Source: Microbacterium sp. Gd 4-13
GTDB taxonomy: Bacteria > Actinomycetota > Actinomycetes > Actinomycetales > Microbacteriaceae
NCBI RefSeq assembly: GCF_003095395.1
Contig: NZ_QEIJ01000001.1
Span: 372,001-436,000, forward strand
DNA length: 64,000 nt
Direction: 5' to 3'
This document shows positions 62,002 to 64,000 of the stretch, in pieces (within the stretch, counting starts at the first letter, position 1; each line of letters opens with the position of its first letter). Below the pieces are notes generated by a model. It did no database searches and was not told the origin of the DNA. It saw only the letters and a list, made by a program, of their open reading frames with translations. The translations under genes were made by a program, and so were the position numbers.

Positions 62002-63327
62002 TCAGTCGGCCTCGGCGAAGACGGTCGGGATCGCCGGCTCGGAACGGCTGAGCGCCAGACCGCGCACCGGCAGCTCCTCCCGCACGCGCAGGTGGTGTGC
62101 GCGGGCAGCGGCCACTCCGGCCGGACCCTCCGCCGCCTCGTCGATCTCCCCGCCGACCACGAGGGGCGCGTGCAGTGCACGCGCGGAGGGATGCGACGCA
62201 GCATCCGCGACCTTCTCGAACCCATCGGAGACCACGATCAGCTCGCTCGTCGCGACACCGTCGTCGAGGGTGCGGAACGCGGCTTTGCGGCCGCCCGCGC
62301 TCGCCTTGTCGGCCGAGCGCTTCGCCACCGAGACCCACCCGCCGTCGGAGTCCTGCCGCGCGACGAGCTTGTAGACCATGCCGGCCGTGGGGGTTCCCGA
62401 ACCGGTCACCACCGACGTTCCTACCCCGTAGGCGTCGACGGGGGAGGCCGCGAGAGCGGCGATGGCGAACTCGTCGAGGTCGCTGGTCACGGTGATGCGC
62501 GTTCGCGTCGCTCCCAGATCATCGAGGAGCTCACGCACCTGCGCAGCCACGGTGGGCAGGTCTCCCGAGTCGATGCGCACGCCGCCCAGGTCGGTGCCGG
62601 CCACGCGCACCGCCGTCGCGACGCCGGTGGGGATGTCATAGGTGTCGACGAGCAGAGTGGTGCCGGGGCCGAGAGCGGCGACCTGCGAGCGGAACGCCTC
62701 TTCCTCGGTGTCGTGCAGCAGGGTCCAGGAGTGCGCTGCCGTGCCCATCGTCGGGATCGCCCATCGGAGGCCCGCCGCGAGATTGCTGGTCGCCCCGAAC
62801 CCCGCGATGTAGGCCGCCCGAGCCGCAGCGAGGGCCGATTGCTCGCCCGCGCGTCGCGAGCCCATCTCGGCCAGCGGGCGGTCGCCGGCGGCGATGCTCA
62901 TGCGTGCGGCGGCGGTGGCGACCGCCGAATCGTGGTTCAGCACGGACAGCGTGAGGGTCTCCAGAAGCACGGCCTCCGCGAACGTGCCCTCGATCTCGAG
63001 GATCGGCGAACCCGGGAAGTAGAGCTCGCCCTCGCGGTAGCCGCTGATGGTGCCGGTGAATCGATAGTCGGCGAGGTAGTCGAGGGTCGTTGCATCCACG
63101 ACCCTCTCGTCGCGCAGGAAGCGAAGCTCCTCGTCACCGAAGCGGAAGTCGCGCATCAGCGACAGCAGGCGTCCCGTTCCGGCGACGACGCCGAATCGGC
63201 GCCCCCCGGGAAGCCGGCGGGCGAAGACCTCGAAGACGCAGCGCCGATCGGCGGTGCCGTCGCGAAGAGCGGCGTCGAGCATCGTGAGCTCGTATCGGTC
63301 GGTGTGCAGGGCCGTACGAGCGCTCAT
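62002..63327 (-). CDS. pncB: Nicotinate phosphoribosyltransferase
   Basis: 441-residue enzyme of the Preiss-Handler route, making nicotinate mononucleotide from nicotinate and PRPP. Motifs: [16 protein letters not shown] at the N-terminus, [30 protein letters not shown] and the PRPP-binding [12 protein letters not shown]. The ATG is set by TATGGT 6 nt upstream on the minus strand, a leaderless layout; the longer open frame is not needed. Confidence 0.94.
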   Translation of the reverse strand: MSARTALHTDRYELTMLDAALRDGTADRRCVFEVFARRLPGGRRFGVVAGTGRLLSLMRDFRFGDEELRFLRDERVVDATTLDYLADYRFTGTISGYREGELYFPGSPILEIEGTFAEAVLLETLTLSVLNHDSAVATAAARMSIAAGDRPLAEMGSRRAGEQSALAAARAAYIAGFGATSNLAAGLRWAIPTMGTAAHSWTLLHDTEEEAFRSQVAALGPGTTLLVDTYDIPTGVATAVRVAGTDLGGVRIDSGDLPTVAAQVRELLDDLGATRTRITVTSDLDEFAIAALAASPVDAYGVGTSVVTGSGTPTAGMVYKLVARQDSDGGWVSVAKRSADKASAGGRKAAFRTLDDGVATSELIVVSDGFEKVADAASHPSARALHAPLVVGGEIDEAAEGPAGVAAARAHHLRVREELPVRGLALSRSEPAIPTVFAEAD

Positions 63328-63339
63328 CCGGCCACCATA
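63328..63339 (-). promoter_or_regulatory. Leaderless-type -10 box of pncB (TATGGT)
   Basis: TATGGT on the minus strand at 63339-63334 and 6 nt to the ATG at 63327. Confidence 0.55.
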
Positions 63340-63372
63340 CCCGCGCGCCGGCGGGCCGCAGGAGTCGGCGGG

Positions 63373-63386
63373 TAGGCTGGGGTCCT
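63373..63386 (+). promoter_or_regulatory. Leaderless-type -10 box of murI (TAGGCT)
   Basis: TAGGCT at 63373-63378 and 8 nt to the GTG start. Confidence 0.5.
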
Positions 63387-64000
63387 GTGGACGACGCACC
63401 GATCGGGATCTTCGACTCCGGAGTGGGTGGTCTCACCGTCGCCCGGGCGATCTCGGCGCAGCTGCCGCGTGAGTCGATCCGCTACATCGGCGACACGGCG
63501 CGCTCGCCCTACGGGCCGAAGCCCATCGCCGACGTGCGCCGGTATTCGCTCGAGGTGCTCGACACGCTGGTCGAGCAGGGCGTGAAGATGCTCGTCATCG
63601 CGTGCAACACCGCTTCGGCGGCCATGCTCCGTGACGCTCGCGAACGGTACGACGTGCCGGTCGTCGAGGTCATCGGACCGGCCGTGCGCACCGCGATGTC
63701 CACGACCCGCAACGGCCGCATCGGAGTGATCGGCACCGCCGGCACGATCGGGTCGGGCGCGTACCAGGACATGCTCGAGGTGAACGAGCGCCTGACGGTC
63801 TTCGCCGAGGCGTGCCCCAGGTTCGTGGAGTTCGTCGAGGCGGGGGTGACCCAGTCGCCCGAGGTGCTCGCCACGGCGGAGGAATACCTCGCGCCGCTGC
63901 GTCACGCCGGGGTCGACACCCTCGTTCTCGGCTGCACGCATTACCCGTTCCTCGAGGGCGCGATCTCCTACGTGATGGGTCCCGACGTGAGCCTGGTCTC
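63387..64000 (+). CDS. murI: Glutamate racemase, 3' partial
   Basis: First 204 residues of a cofactor-independent racemase supplying D-glutamate for peptidoglycan. [13 protein letters not shown] opens the protein; the two catalytic cysteines are seen in IACNTASAA and [11 protein letters not shown]. The gene continues past the window edge (usual length about 270). GTG start; divergent from pncB. Confidence 0.95.
   Translation, partial: MDDAPIGIFDSGVGGLTVARAISAQLPRESIRYIGDTARSPYGPKPIADVRRYSLEVLDTLVEQGVKMLVIACNTASAAMLRDARERYDVPVVEVIGPAVRTAMSTTRNGRIGVIGTAGTIGSGAYQDMLEVNERLTVFAEACPRFVEFVEAGVTQSPEVLATAEEYLAPLRHAGVDTLVLGCTHYPFLEGAISYVMGPDVSLV

Overview
The window is 64 kb of high-GC DNA from an actinobacterium, most probably Microbacterium or a close relative in Microbacteriaceae. 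The evidence is dense GC-rich genes with ATGA/GTGA overlaps, actinobacterial families (DUF3117, DUF3039, DUF3107, AdnAB, UPF0182, MiaE_2 ferritin-like), a C50-carotenoid operon, and many genes whose start codon lies only 6-8 nt after a TANNNT-like -10 box, which suggests leaderless mRNAs. I recognise no insertion sequence, prophage, CRISPR array or rRNA. It reads as chromosomal core with a few accessory insertions.

Layout. 1-5.1 kb: the end of a peptide ABC transporter (permease and fused ATPase, split by an antisense PH-domain gene) and typA. 5.1-6.9 kb: XRE-cupin regulator divergent from azlCD. 6.9-12.3 kb: ferredoxin, dapC, citrate synthase, dapD and dapE, i.e. the succinylase branch of diaminopimelate/lysine synthesis plus TCA entry. 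12.3-20.9 kb: a mannosyltransferase-like membrane protein, DUF3117, O-methyltransferase, tatB, carboxylesterase, and a coupled MgtE_N-CBS/DUF1003/Mrp operon divergent from a stress-protein pair. 20.9-25.8 kb: aminopeptidase P, EEP and PHP phosphoesterases, DEAD-box helicase. 26-38.1 kb: ferritin-like protein, DUF3107, adnA-adnB, a phosphotransferase-like protein with a degenerate catalytic loop, nudC and a short uvrD2. 37.9-44.5 kb: four conserved, poorly understood genes (TOMM-cyclodehydratase-like, Zincin_2, PDZ/Lon-like protease, UPF0182). 44.7-50.8 kb: idi-crtE-crtB-crtI-crtYe-crtYf-crtEb with a divergent MarR regulator. 50.8-64 kb: secreted protein, initiator tRNA, DUF6328, nitrilase, aminotransferase, HtrA-like protease, maltokinase, an ABC exporter with a very long disordered ATPase N-terminus, DUF3039, nicotinate phosphoribosyltransferase and the start of murI.

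The gene order recalls two Mycobacterium tuberculosis blocks (around Rv1177-Rv1234 and Rv3193c-Rv3211); this is from memory and was not aligned. The most unusual observations are two copies of a nested palindromic element in convergent intergenic gaps, a UvrD2 lacking its C-terminal modules and overlapping the next convergent gene, a likely pseudokinase beside adnB, and probable operators for the crt and azl regulators.
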